Part shown: positions 34,336-44,944 of the stretch, in pieces | How positions within the stretch are numbered: the stretch's first letter is position 1 | Layout of the letters: each line of letters opens with the position of its first letter | Assembly (NCBI GenBank): GCA_032164245.1 | Contig: JAVMKO010000006.1 | Location: 263,001 to 327,000 of the forward strand | Direction of reading: 5' to 3' | Origin: Sternotherus odoratus | Taxonomy: Eukaryota > Chordata > Testudines > Kinosternidae | Length of the DNA: 64,000 nucleotides | The notes under the pieces: model-generated | Databases searched by the model: none | Told to the model about the DNA's origin: nothing | The model's input: only the letters and a program-made list of their open reading frames with translations | Program-made: the position numbers and the translations under genes

Positions 34336-34959
34336 TCCAAACATTAGTACGCAGACAGTTCAGGATTTACATGTGTATTGCTCCATTCTGCGCACACCAA
34401 CAGCTGTGTCCACAAAGAGAGTAGGATGGAGAAGGTGTGAACTGCTTGGTGATCCCAGCTGAGTTCAAGGCCTTGGAACACTGCAAGTTTTCAGGCCTCC
34501 TGAGTCTTAGAGGAGATTAGCTGCACCCCGGAGGAGCCTTTATAAATTTCAGCCATAAGAGCTCCATATGCCTGACATCCCAGATTGCCACATTCATCCA
34601 TACATGCTGGTTGTCCAGTGGACAGGGAGGTGGTTTAGATGGTCCAGGTTCGGTAAACCACATCTTCACCCTGTCCCAGCAACTGGTGTCCAATCATTGT
34701 GCAAGCATCCACCATCTTCATCTGTCCGAGGCAGTAATAAAGTCCACCTGCTTCGATGCAATCCAGACATCATTTCCTCAGCATTCCTCAAAATCTCTTT
34801 CCTACCACCCTCTTTCGACATGCTACCTTCACCTCATTCCCTTCATTCAGCCTCTCCTGGTTTAGATGCACGCAAAGTGGAGCTTCCTGGATTTGTCAGC
34901 CACATCAAGGCCTTTGATTTCCATCCTAATACTTTCCTTCTGAAATCTATAAATAAGAT

Positions 34960-35048
34960 GAAGACTTGTGGCACCTTAGAGACTAACCAGTTTATTTCAG
35001 CATAAGCTCTTATGGGCTACAGCTCACTTCATCGGATGCATAGAATGG
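34960..35048 (-). repeat. Half copy of dispersed palindromic repeat
   Basis: Carries GACTTGTGGCACCTTAGAGA, CAGCATAAGCTCTTATGGGC and CACTTCATCGGATGCAT. It is the opposite-orientation relative of 6513-6605 and one arm of 38501-38665. Confidence 0.65.
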
Positions 35049-35149
35049 AACAGAAGTAAGATGTATTTATATACACAGAAATAAAAAAAAGCTGTACATT
35101 AGCATACTATTAGAAATCTGTTTCTTTGTGTATCTCCTCTTATGACATG

Positions 35150-35350
35150 AGGATTTCTCATCTCAAACACGAGTAGATGTTGTACCTGGTGTCTCTATCA
35201 CCCATTCTTCTGCCCCATACAGCATTGTGGGCTGCACCATAGCACTATACAGTTGGACTTTTCATACAGAACTCCTGAAATGTGATTCCACACTCTTCCA
35301 GCACTTCTCAGACTTGACAGCCTCTCAGATTTAAGCTTGGTATCTTCCAT
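35150..35350 (-). mobile_element. Possible RTE-type LINE remnant
   Basis: On the minus strand the text LYSAMVQPTMLYGAEEW resembles the conserved post-RT block of RTE-clade LINEs (V-x-P-x-M-L-Y-G-x-E-x-W), preceded by a W-x-x-I-S-G-V-L word in another frame. It is short and degraded. Flanking 34570-34950 could be part of the same element, but I see no clear support. Confidence 0.4.
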
Positions 35351-36475
35351 GACCCACTGCAGGTGCAATTATGGAGGCTTGTTGAAATTTTAACCCAGTG
35401 TGGACTGAACTTCCATAGTCACTAAAGCGGTTAAAGTAGTATTTAAATGGTAAAATTAATTATTCCCCATATTCAGAGTTAATTTTGAAGAGTCCTAGAA
35501 ACAGCAGGTTTTCCTGTCTGAAGGTTGAATGCACAGAATATGCACTTTCTCTAATGGAGTCTCTGGTTACAGAGAATGACACTTTGTTCTTAGATGAAAG
35601 CAGATCAGGATGGCCCTCAAGAATCTGGGACCTTTGATGGTCATACCAAAACCAGTGACAAATATGCCAAAATGACGAGGCTACGTTGTTCCAGACTGGC
35701 CTGCAGATGGCAGCTTTGTGCTACCACAGTTGGCGCTGGATGGAGCCCACCGCATTTTTCCTCTCTTCTGTTTTCCTGGGGAGGGGATTTCTTAGCTTTT
35801 ACCTTACATCTGTGCAGTTATGTTCACTGTGAAACACACTGAGTTCCAGCTTCTTTCTTATGGCTGCAGTAAAACATACTCCAGAGAGATGCTTAGAGCG
35901 GTTAGCTACTTTTGTAAAACAAACACACAGATTTGTCTTCCTGTGGGGTCGCTCATTTCAAAGGGTATAATTTGGTGTATTACAGGGCATAACACTGTGC
36001 TGTATGGAGTTATATTTCACTGATGTGACATTCCATGTACTTGGCTCTTCCTGCCTAAGGACTCTGCATGCTCTTCGCTGACTCCGGCACAATGGAAACA
36101 GGGAGTGGCAGACAGCCACAAGAGCAAACTAGTTTTCATCAAGGATATTTACAGGTTTCCAGACAAAATAGTCATGTCTGCAGTGACTCCTGACCTCCAG
36201 CTGGTTAGAGTTTCCAGGTGGGGAGAGGGATGGCTGAAGCAGTGGTGGGACAGGTCTGACAAGACACCAGACGCTCATCTCTCCTAAAAAGTCCGGCTGC
36301 AGGAGGCATCTGCTCACTTTATAGGTACTCATCTTAACACCAAAAAAGGAATATAAAATGGACTAGTCCCCCAAATTTAACCCCACTAGCTGACTTCTAC
36401 TCCCAATTAAAGCATTAAAGTTAAACAGTGTTAACAAAACTTTTCCCGCATGGATAACTGGACAGTAGCTCAGAG
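35351..36475. other. Unassigned DNA
   Basis: No gene or named repeat recognised. Short ORFs only. Confidence 0.4.
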
Positions 36476-36477
36476 TT

Positions 36478-37575
36478 CATAGAATCATGAACTATCAGGT
36501 TTGGAAGGGACCTCAGGAGGTATCTAGTCCAATCCCCTGCTCAAAGCAGGACCAATCCCTAACTAAATCATCCCAGCCAGGGCTTTGTCCTTACCTGACC
36601 TTAAAAACCTCTAAGGAAGGAGATTCCACCACCTCCCTAGGTAACCCATTCCTGTGCTTCACCACCCTCCTAGTGAAACAGTGTTTCCTAATATCAAACC
36701 TAAACCTTCACCACTGCAACTTGAGATCATTACTCCTTGTTCTGTCGTCTGCTACCACTGAGAACAGTCTAGATCCATCCTCTTTGGAACCCCCTTTCAG
36801 GTAGTTGAAAGCAGCTATCAAATCCCCCCTCAGTCTTCTCTCATGTAGACTAAACAATCCCAGTTCTCTCAGCCTCTCCTCATAAGTAATGTAGTCCTAC
36901 CCCCTAATCATTTTTGTTGCCCTTCTCTGGACTCTCTTTCCAATTTTTCCACTTCTTTCTTGTAGTGTGGGCCCCAAAACTTGACACAGTACTCCAGATG
37001 AGGCCTCACCAATGTTGAATAGAGGGGAACGATCACGTCCCTCGCTCTGCTGGCAATGCCCCTAGTTATACAGCCCAAAATGCCGTTGGCCTTTTTGGCC
37101 ACAAGGGCACACTGTTGACTCATATCCAGCTTCTCATCCACTGTAACGCCCAGATCCTTTTCTGCAGAACTGCTGCCTAGCCATTCGGTCCCTAGTCTGT
37201 AGCAGTGCAGGGGATTCTTCCGTACTAAGTGCAGGACTCTGCACTAGTCCTTGTTGAACCTCATCAGATTTCTCTGTATCATATCTCTACCCTCCAGCAT
37301 ATCTACCACTCCTCCCAGTTTAATGTCATCTGCAAATTTACTGAGGGTGCAATCCATGCCATCTCCAGAACGTTAATGAAGATATTGAACAAAACCGGCC
37401 CCAGGACCGACCCTTGGGGCACTCCACTCGATACTGGCTTCCAACTAGACATGGAGCCATTGACCACTACCCATTGAGCCTGATGATCCAGCCAGCTTTC
37501 TATCCACTTTATAGTCCATTCAGCCAGCCCATACTTCTTTAACTTACTGGCAAGAATATTGTTGCACAATCCTGA
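36478..37575 (-). mobile_element. CR1 LINE, 5'-truncated
   Basis: The 3' end is at left (complement of TCTATGATTC-type tail, then CCTGCTCAAAGCAGGACCAA). The minus strand includes [20 protein letters not shown] (37141-36908) and the RT part in 37623-37303 with [20 protein letters not shown]. Motif C lies past a frameshift. It is close to the copies at 2180 and 11515 and is inactive. Confidence 0.92.
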
Positions 37576-37921
37576 ATCACAGCCCCTTGTCCCAAGTGCT
37601 GGGGGAGTTTGATCATGAACCATGTCTGATTTCAGAAGCCTTGCCTTTTTGTTTTATTTTTAAGTTCTTGTTCTGCAATTGCCATTCCCACTACTAGCAT
37701 TCTAGCCATTTCCCTGCTCTGCTGAGCCAGCCAACAACAAGAGGAAAAGCCAGTTACTCAGGAAAGGAGCTGCCTGCCTCTGTGGAGTCAGTGACAACTG
37801 CAGTAACAGAATCTCAAAGTCATGGGGAAAATGGGGAAGAGGCAAAGCTGGAAATGGATAAAAGGAGAACAAGCGAAGGAGGAAATTGTATCTGTGTATG
37901 GGGGGAAATGGCAAAGAGCTA

Positions 37922-38434
37922 CCGTATTTTTCGCCGTATAAGACGCACTTTTTCTTCCCCAAAACGGGGGGGGGGGGGGGGGGGAAGTTGGTGCGTCTTA
38001 TACGGCGAATATAAAAATGCCGGGCCAGCCCTTTGCGCGGGGGGGGGGAACCGGGATGCTCCCGGCAGCCCGCCCGCGGCGGAGACGGGGGAGGCTGCGG
38101 CGGCGCAGACGGCGGGGGAGAGGGGGTAGGCGGACCCGGCAGCCTGCCTGCAGCGGCGGGGACGGGGACGGGGGGGGGGTAGGTAGGTGGACCTGGCAGC
38201 GCGGCGGGGACCAGGGGGGGGGCAGGTGGATCCAGCAGCGCGGCGGGGATGGGGGGGGGTGCAGCTGCGGGGACTAGGGCAGGGGTGCAGCCGGCAGGGG
38301 GGGGGGTCGGCGCTTTTAAAAAAATCTGCGGCTTTTCGGCGGAGGGGGTTCAGAATCTTTTTTTTCTAGATTTTCCGCCTTTAAAATTAGGTGCGTCTTA
38401 TATGCCGGAGCGTCTTATATGGCGAAAAATATGG
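37922..38434. mobile_element. TA-flanked MITE with GC-rich core (513 bp)
   Basis: Left terminus CCGTATTTTTCGCCGTATAA and right terminus complement CCATATTTTTCGCCATATAA, both continuing into AAGACGC. TA is duplicated at 37920-37921 and 38435-38436. TA targeting suggests a Tc1/mariner-type transposase, but the family is not identified. The core is very G-rich, with runs of 10 to 18 Gs, and CpG-dense. Near the right end it has an inverted copy of the GCCGAAAAGCC...GATTTTTTT motif also found in the element at 7128. No transposase. Confidence 0.82.
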
Positions 38435-38500
38435 TAAGTGTGCATTTTTCTTTCCACATGACTTTACTCCAGATTAAAGGAAAGAAGAAGAGGAAAAAAA

Positions 38501-38665
38501 TCAGAGAGGGAGCCGTGTTAGTCTGGGTTTGCAGAAGTGACAAAGAGTCCTGTAGCATCTTAAAGGCTAACAAAAGTATTGAAGCATAAGCTTTTGTGGG
38601 CTCGATGCATCCAACGAAGTGGGTACTAGCCCACAAAAACTTATGCTTCAATACTTTTGTTAGTC
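38501..38665. repeat. Palindromic dispersed repeat, near-perfect hairpin
   Basis: Two 37-base arms (38566-38602 and 38628-38664) are inverted complements with two mismatches, separated by 25 bases containing CGATGCATCCAACGAAGTGG. The left flank GAGCCGTGTTAGTCTGG and AAGAGTCCTGTAGCATCTTA lies outside the hairpin. Half copies are at 6513 and 34960. Fold-back structure suggests a MITE, but no target duplication was fixed. Confidence 0.75.
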
Positions 38666-38785
38666 AAGAAGAGGAAAGACACTCCAGGAGAGAGTGAACT
38701 CTGAACTCGCTCAGTGGAATTCTGCGGCTGAAATGAAAAACAAAATGGCCACTGCCTGTGCAGCAGACAGGCTCCTTTGCACTTC

Positions 38786-39050
38786 GGCCTGGGTTACACT
38801 AGCGGGGCAGAGGTTTGAACTAAGGTATAAAAAGTACCTGAGTTTGACTTACCTGGCCGTCCCCGCGGCAGCGGGTCGATCACGGCGGTTCCCCCGTCGA
38901 CTCTGCTTACTCCTCTTGTGGAGCTGCAGTTCCGGAGTTGATGGGAGCGCTTTCAGGGATTGATTTATCGTGTCTAGGCGAGACTCGATAAATCGATCCC
39001 TGATACATTAAACACTACTCACCAATCCGATGGTTAGCGTAGCCCTCCCC
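38786..39050. repeat. Dispersed GC-rich MITE-like repeat
   Basis: Begins CGGCCTGGGTTACACTAG. It contains CCCCGCGGCAGCGGGTCGAT and paired GATAAATCGATCCCTGA and GATTGATTTATCGTGTC blocks that can fold back on each other. It looks like a non-autonomous DNA transposon. Termini are not certain. Confidence 0.45.
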
Positions 39051-39171
39051 TTAGTGAAGTCCAGGGTAAAGATCCCACTCAAAAGCAGATTCACAGCACA
39101 CCAGGGATTTTATGATTATTACTTTTAACCCTCAAGTATTTTTTCTAGCTTCTAAGCTACTTTCTATGTGT

Positions 39172-39800
39172 TGTGATAGAGGAAGGTCAGGGAGCTGTGG
39201 CAGAGTGTTTGAGGGGAGATATATCAGCTCCAGGTTCATTAGGGTGTGGCTCCCTGTAGACTAGGGAAGCAGGCAGCAGGTTAATTAGGAGCACCTGCTG
39301 TCAATTAAGGCCTTAATAAAAAACCCTGCCTCAGGCAGACAGGTGTGGGTGTTTGGAAGGAGTTTGGAGGCGCTGGAGCAGAGAGCAGTTTGGAGGCGTT
39401 GGAGCAGAGAACAGTTTGGAGGCGCTGGAGCAGAGAACAGTTTGGAGGCTTTGGAGCAGAGAGAGTTTGAAGAAGTGCTGTGGTGAGCTAAGAAAGACCC
39501 AGACCTTAAGTAAAGGAACACCTGGCTTGTGTAGAGAGAGGGCAGGAAGCCCCCACAAGCTGAAGAGTAGGAGAGGGACGTAGTCCAGGGGAAGGAGTAG
39601 CTAATCCCAGAGACGGGCAGAGCAAGGCTGCACTTTCTTTCTGCATTTCAGACTAAAACAGAGGGAAGCACAGAAGGGGGGTGAGAGAAGGGAAGTACAA
39701 AGAGAAAAGAGGGGAACGGGTAAAAGGAAGGGTTGAGCCAGGATGAGAGCGTGGGGCAGGTGCAGGTGTCTGTCTTGGGACTCAGGCTAAAGAAACATGA
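39172..39800 (+). repeat. LTR-like segment (tentative)
   Basis: It may start TGTGATAGAGG. It has a gypsy-LTR-like core (AATTAAGGCCTTAATAAAAA near 39303-39321, then CCCTGCCTCAGGCAGACAGG) and a downstream purine-rich part. A matching CA end and target duplication were not found, so this is only a resemblance. Confidence 0.35.
39361..39464 (+). repeat. 26-bp minisatellite, four units
   Basis: AGTTTGGAGGCGCTGGAGCA followed by GAGAGC or GAGAAC is repeated four times with one or two substitutions per unit. The plus-strand frame and its complements make repetitive ORFs that are not genes. Confidence 0.92.
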
Positions 39801-40580
39801 CCTGTTTTTGAAAATCTTCAATTAGCAGCAGCTCTCCCAAAAGCTGCATGTTAAATCAAACAAACTCCGTCTCCATATACATTTTTTTTTCCTACCTAAG
39901 CATAGAGTCTGGTGCTCTGGTTGAACATGAAGATTCATATCTTGCCTTTGAACATTAAGCAAAGTAGTGAACTAAAGGTGAGTTGCCCCTTTCGTTTTAC
40001 TAAACGTTGAAGCAATGCAGACAACAATAGCAAGCTTAGAACAAATCTGAATGCATCTTTCTGCTAGTATAAAAATAAATTGAATGTTCCTGACACTCAC
40101 TGGGCTGTTCCTAATCCTGAGGCTGCACAGAATGAGACAATAGAAACCATTAAGAGACAAGAGGAAATGGATTCAAACCACCATATTTTATTCCTGCAGC
40201 TCCTGCTGCAAAAAATGATCCTTTCAATTAAAAACAGTTAATTGAAAACAATAAATTGTGAGCTACATTCAGATAAGATACAATAGTTATGTGGACTTGA
40301 GGAAATAGGATTAGGGGACCATAAATCTGGTTCTAATAGTCAATCAGGAGTAGAACTGATCAGATCTTAAGTTATGATCTGTCTGTTAAGAAAAATTCAT
40401 GCTAGCAGAACAATGATCTGGAGACTGTAATGGAATTCTAAACTATATTATACTGTTCCACCATTAAGTGATGCTGTTCATAAAATACCTTATTTAAGCT
40501 ACCCTCAGTAGTACCTGACAGAGCATTAAAGGATCTGATGAGGAAAACATTGGGTGTGTACCAAGCTCAGAAGAAAGCTC
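39801..40580. other. Unassigned AT-rich DNA
   Basis: No gene or named repeat recognised. Confidence 0.4.
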
Positions 40581-40604
40581 TGTAATAATAATAATAATAA
40601 TAAA

Positions 40605-40830
40605 TGGAGATATACCAATCTCCTAGAACTGGAAAGACCTTGAAGGTCATCGAGTCCAGTCCCCTGCCTACACTAGCAGGATCCCCCTGCCTACACTAGC
40701 AGGATTGAGTACTGTCCCCTGACAGATTTTTTTGCCCCAGATCCCTAAATGGCCCCCTCAAGGATTGAACTCACAACCCTGGGTTTAGCAGGCCAATGCT
40801 CAAACCACTGAGCTATCCCTCCCCCCCCCC
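40605..40830 (-). mobile_element. tRNA-derived SINE, copy 1
   Basis: Read on the minus strand it starts GGATAGCTCAGTGGTTTGAG, a pol III A-box context. GTGAGTTCAATCC follows as a B box, then a unique body ending AGATTGGTATATCTCC and an (ATT)n tail (40582-40604 on the plus strand as AAT repeats). It resembles the tRNA-headed SINEs of cryptodiran turtles. This copy has the word CCTGCCTACACTAGCAGGAT twice in tandem. Confidence 0.85.
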
Positions 40831-40857
40831 AAAAAAAATAAAAATATAAAAAAATAA

Positions 40858-41066
40858 ATGGAGATATACCAATCTCCTAGAACTGGAAAGACCTTGAAGG
40901 TCATCGAGTCCAGTCCCCTGCCTACACTAGCAGGATTGAGTACTGTCCCCTGACAGATTTTTTTTTTTTTTTGCCCCAGATCCCTAAATGGCCCCCTCAA
41001 GGATTGAACTCACAACCCTGGGTTTAGCAGGCCAATGCTCAAACCACTGAGCTATCCCCCCACCCC
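40858..41066 (-). mobile_element. tRNA-derived SINE, copy 2
   Basis: Same family and orientation as 40605-40830, separated from it by only an A-rich 27-base spacer. It has a single CCTGCCTACACTAGCAGGAT word and a longer T run inside. Either a second insertion into the first copy's edge or a tandem duplication followed by divergence; the difference in the internal duplication favours two insertions. Confidence 0.85.
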
Positions 41067-41116
41067 AGTAGCCAGTCCATATCTCTTAAGGGACATGACG
41101 TGGTGCTAGCAGTAGG

Positions 41117-41560
41117 ATGAGTGGCAGAGGAGAACAGAGACCGAAGGAACAAAGGCTGCAGGATCTCATCAACATGCCACTCTTCAATGCCCCACAGAAC
41201 TTCAATGTTGACAAACCTTCTCAGTGGGTAGACTGGATGCAGTATTTATATTGCGAGATTGCTCACTGCGAACAAGCTCCACAAGGAAACAGGTGGAGAC
41301 ATGCAGTTATTTTCTTTAATTTATGCTATGGCAGAGAATATATTTAAATCCTTTGACTTTACTGAAGACAGTCACAAAGATGACTATGAATGGGTTCTGG
41401 CTATGTTTGCTACATATTTTATATTCCAGAGAAATGTGGTTTATGAAAGAGCATGTTTTCAGCAGAGAATTCAGGAACCAGGGGAAATTTTTGAATATCT
41501 CATAAGAGCTCTAAATACATTGGTTGAAAACTGAGATTTTTGGGGAGGCAAAACAAGAAA
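41117..41560 (+). pseudogene. Ty3/gypsy gag fossil, frameshifted
   Basis: Two overlapping frames join into one gag capsid-like sequence. The first (from 41117) has MPLFNAPQNFNVDKPSQW. The second (41259-41534) has MQLFSLIYAMAENIFKSF, RNVVYERACFQQRIQEPGE and FEYLIRALNTLVEN. The NVVYER-x-F-x-QR word and the following E-x-x-x-x-Y-L-x-x-L pattern match gypsy-type gag capsids common in vertebrates. The frame changes near 41259-41300. There is no nucleocapsid, pol or LTR beside it. It could be a retroelement remnant or a decayed gag-derived gene; the former is simpler. Confidence 0.65.
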
Positions 41561-41654
41561 ATATCAGAAACAGGCTGGTTAATGGGTCACAGACTGTTGT
41601 ATTTAAGCTGCACAGTTCTCACTGAGATTATCAGGAATCACAAAAGCACTAAGA

Positions 41655-41905
41655 GGAAGGGCAGCCTTGTGCACTGGGTTAGGACTCAGGAGCTCTGGGT
41701 TCAGTTCCCAGCTCAGCCAGAGACTATGTAACCATGGTCATGTCACTTTACTGCACTGCACTTCAATTCTCCATCTACAAAATTGTGACTCTTCCTCCTC
41801 ACTTTTGATTTGGACGGTAAGCTCTTAGTATATATCTGTACAGCACCTAACACAGAGGGCTCTAATTTAGGTTGGGATCCTCCAATACAAAAGATAAAAA
41901 CTATG
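41655..41905 (+). repeat. MIR-like SINE
   Basis: Contains in order GTGCACTGGGTTAGGACTCA, TTCAGTTCCCAGCTCAGCC, TGGTCATGTCACTTTACTGC and TCAATTCTCCATCTACAAAA, the usual MIR head and core. A tail follows with GGTAAGCTCTTAG and CAGCACCTAACACAG. Confidence 0.75.
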
Positions 41906-42250
41906 CAATTATTCATATGCAGAGTTATTATCACTATCCAAATCTAAACAAGTCATTTTACCAAACCATTTTCCCTCAGATATAGAACCCTAAGCCAGTA
42001 TCTCGATATCTGTATAACCTTTCAATTAGTTAGAAGGAGCAAATCTTGCTTTTCGTGCCCATGGATAGCAAGGTGGTTGAACAGATAAGAAAGCAGCTGA
42101 CTTAGCTTTTTCTTGAGAAAGGTCTCTTATTTCAGATGTTGTCCTTTTGTTACCAATACCTAAATTGAAAACAACCAAACAGAAAAATACTTGTCTGTTA
42201 CAGATCTCCTTGCATTCAACTGCGCCTTCCGCAATTATCAGATTGTGCAC
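41906..42250. other. Unassigned AT-rich DNA
   Basis: Nothing recognisable apart from short ORFs without domains. Confidence 0.4.
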
Positions 42251-42289
42251 ATCATGCAGTTGTGAACCTTGAATTGTTTAAATTAATAA

Positions 42290-42528
42290 ATTAAATTAAA
42301 AAATAAACACATAATTCAAATACAGTACAGTGCTGTGTTAAACGTAAACTACTTAAAAAAAGGGGGAAAGCAGCATTTTTCTTCTGCATAGTAAAGTTTC
42401 AAAGCAATGTTCAGTTGTAAACTTTTGAAAGCATAACCACAACATTTGATCAGAGTTACAAACATTTCAGAGTTATGAACAACCTCCATTCCCAAGGTAT
42501 TCATAACTCTGAGGTTCTACTCTACTGT
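42290..42528 (-). mobile_element. Tigger-like MITE remnant
   Basis: The right end reads TAACTCTGAGGTTCTAC...TACTGTA, complement of the Tigger-type terminus CAGTAGAACCTCAGAGTTA, with a nearby repeated TCAGAGTTA word. The left terminus is missing. No transposase. This is a different, older branch from the elements at 7128 and 43405. Confidence 0.7.
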
Positions 42529-42839
42529 ATAGACAATCAGGGTCTGACAACAGTGACTGCAGAGAGAGGAAAAACTTTTTAAAACTCTTGCTTTTTTTTC
42601 TTTATAGAGTCATTTCGACAGATCTGTTATAAAATGTAATCCATCAACACTGGAAATCAATGTCATTATTGCAAGAACATGTTGTTTTGGCTCTGAAATG
42701 TGCACCCATATGGCCAAGGCAGGAGATGAATTATTGAATTAAAATCTTGCAGTGCAGTTCCTTACTACATTGTTCCTCTATACCAAAGTGTTTATGTAGA
42801 GTAACAAGCAGAGCCGATCTCTTGCTGGCCAGTACACAT

Positions 42840-42958
42840 GCGTACATAGAGGCTGTGAACTCATCAGTTTGAATAGATAAGCAAGATCCAGCCTAGTCAT
42901 TACTTGGATGGTGACCATTAGGGAAAACCCAAAGGATACAGGAAGAAGCTGGTAAATT
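42840..42958 (+). repeat. 5S rRNA-derived SINE fragment (tentative)
   Basis: AGATAAGCAAGATCCAGCCTAG followed by TCATTACTTGGATGGTGACC strongly resembles the internal promoter half of 5S rRNA (GCTAAGCAGGGTC...TAGTACTTGGATGGGAGACC). The downstream AGGGAAAACCC departs from 5S. It is therefore either a 5S pseudogene or a SINE3/AmnSINE-like fragment. Confidence 0.55.
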
Positions 42959-42959
42959 A

Positions 42960-43400
42960 CATTCAATTTTCAGTCCTCCCTCTCCCAAAGGTGAGAGAGC
43001 AGCATTGCTGAGAGAATGGCTATTCTCATTCTCTCTCTGACTTGTCAGAACGCAGGAACACTAGTATGAATGCCAGCCCAGAAGGGAGACTTCTGACAAG
43101 ATTGCTAGGCTACTGCAAGTTCAGCATCCAAATCTTCTGAGCATATTCCTATGAAGTTGTGCAAGATACCATCCTATCCGCTCACATGGGAAGCGCAGCC
43201 GAGCACAGGAATAAGTCACAGGTACCACAGCAGTACATATGCAGGCACCCTGTTGCCAGTTATTTGCATACTTGTAACCTAGGGAATAGACTCCTGTGGT
43301 TTCATGCGGTGAACTCTGGTCTCAAGTATTATTTGTATTACAGGGGCCTACAGAGGCTCCAACTGAAATTGGAATGCTATTGTGCTGGGTACCACACAAA
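42960..43400. other. Unassigned DNA
   Basis: No gene or named repeat recognised. Confidence 0.4.
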
Positions 43401-43404
43401 AATA

Positions 43405-44060
43405 CAGTAAAACCTCGATTTAACGGACCTCGATTTAACGGACTTCGGATGCAACGGACAAAATTTTAAAGAAAGTCCGATGCATCCGAAATCCGTTTGT
43501 CGAGGTCCGGCTGCGGGCTCCCTGCTGCCGCCCGGGTCCAGGCAGCGGGCGGGCTGCCTGCCGGCTCCCCGCTGCCGCCCGGGTCCCGGCAGTGGGCGGG
43601 CTGCCTGCCAGGTCCCGCCCGGGTCCCGCCTGCCGCCCGGGTCCTGGCAGCCAGCTGGAGCCCCTAGCCCCGGGGAGCGCGGATCAAGCCGCGCTCCCCG
43701 GGCGGCGGCTGGAGCCGCGAGCCCCAGGGAACGCGGCGCCTGGAGCCCCGAGCCCCGGGGAGCGAGCCCTGAGCCCCGGGGAGCGCGGATCAAGCCGCGC
43801 TCCCTGGGCAGTGGCTGCAGTCGCGCTCCCCGGGCGGCGCCTGGAGCCCCGAGCCCCGGGGAGCGAGCCCTGAGCCCCGGGGAGCATGGATCAAGCCGCG
43901 TTCCCCGGGCAGTGGCTGGAGCCCCGAGGAGCGTGGCGGATGGAGCCCCGAGGAGCGAGGCTCGAGCCGCGATCCACGGGCGGCAGCTGGATCCCCGAGC
44001 CCTGGCCGCCAGCGGGGACTGGGGCCGGGGCGCATGGGGGACCAGGGCACTAACACAGTA
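43405..44060 (-). mobile_element. Tigger/pogo-like GC-rich element, second copy, truncated
   Basis: It starts CAGTAAAACCTCGATTTAAC after a TA (43403-43404). It then follows, in reverse complement, the right end of the element at 7128, including ACTTCGGATGCAACGGACAA. The interior contains GCTCCCCGGGCGGCG-type units, CpG-dense and tandemly arranged. The expected second terminus is not visible near 44060, so the far end is lost. The ORFs up to 193 codons are compositional. Confidence 0.8.
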
Positions 44061-44397
44061 GAAGAACAGGAAGGCATCATACTGTTATCCCTGTCTCTAG
44101 ACAGGTTAATGCTGTGATATGTTAAAACAAATAAAGTAAAACCTTCTTTTAAAGATTTTATCCAATTACAGCACTAAGCTGTGACCTGTCTGTCTCCCTC
44201 AAGTCATAACAAGAGTCTTCAAACACAGGCCCAGTAATTATCAGGTGCTTTACACAGGCTACATCTAGTCATAGCAGGAAGCTGGTTCTAAAAATAACCA
44301 CTGGAGTAAATTCAGACAAAAGCATCCAGAATTGAGAGGGATTTTTATATTGTTTATATAAACTTTTATTTATATATATAAAAACAACCTAACAATC

Positions 44398-44515
44398 CAG
44401 CTTGACAAGGCCCTGGCTGGGATGATTTAGTTGGACTGGTCCTGCTTTGAGCAGGGGGTTGGACTAGAATCTCCTGAGGTCCTTCCAACCCTGAGATTCT
44501 ATGATTCTATGAACC
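44398..44515 (+). mobile_element. CR1 3' tail fragment
   Basis: Contains CAAGGCCCTGGCTGGGATGA, GAGCAGGGGGTTGGACTAGA and ends TTCTATGATTCTATGAA. Only the terminal 120 bp are present. Confidence 0.88.
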
Positions 44516-44944
44516 TTTTTTTCTTTTTAGAAACCTTTTTGATTTAAAAATAAATTCCTACATTTCTTATCAATTTACAAAGAAAATCAAACATGCAAAC
44601 AGAAAGCCCCTTAAAAACAAAAATAAACATAAACCCTTAGGCATTTTATCATAGGAGAAGTCCAGACAAGAGATATTTTTCTCTGTCCACTATGTTTCTT
44701 CCATAAAAAGCAGAAACCCTCAAAAAGTTCCAGCAGAAAACAGCATTGTCCATGCATTCTCAGCAGTTCCATTGGGGGCAATAATGAAAGCTGAACATGA
44801 AAGTTCGGCTAACTGGCTCTTGTTCTATGAACCATTGCACTGTATATGTAGAGTGTACAGCCTTACATAAAAGTGTTTTAAATCTTTGATGCATCCTCAA
44901 GACACAATGTAACTTGAGTATGTCTCATTCTCTGGTGAATAAAG

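Noticed and set aside
34568..35005. 145-codon ORF as a possible gene
   Set aside because: It runs into the palindromic dispersed repeat at its end and has no domain.
37702..38369. Gly/Arg-rich ORFs near the poly-G stretch
   Set aside because: They span the GC-rich core of the TA-flanked MITE and start or end in its termini; no domain.
39172..39800. Solo LTR with defined ends
   Set aside because: Internal text is LTR-like, but I found no matching CA end or target duplication, so it is kept only as a low-confidence repeat.
40605..41066. Functional tRNA genes in the SINE heads
   Set aside because: A and B boxes are present, but the sequences do not form a complete tRNA and are followed by SINE bodies.
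43377..44080. ORFs up to 193 codons in the GC-rich block
   Set aside because: Open on both strands within a Tigger-like MITE with GC-rich tandem units. Compositional.
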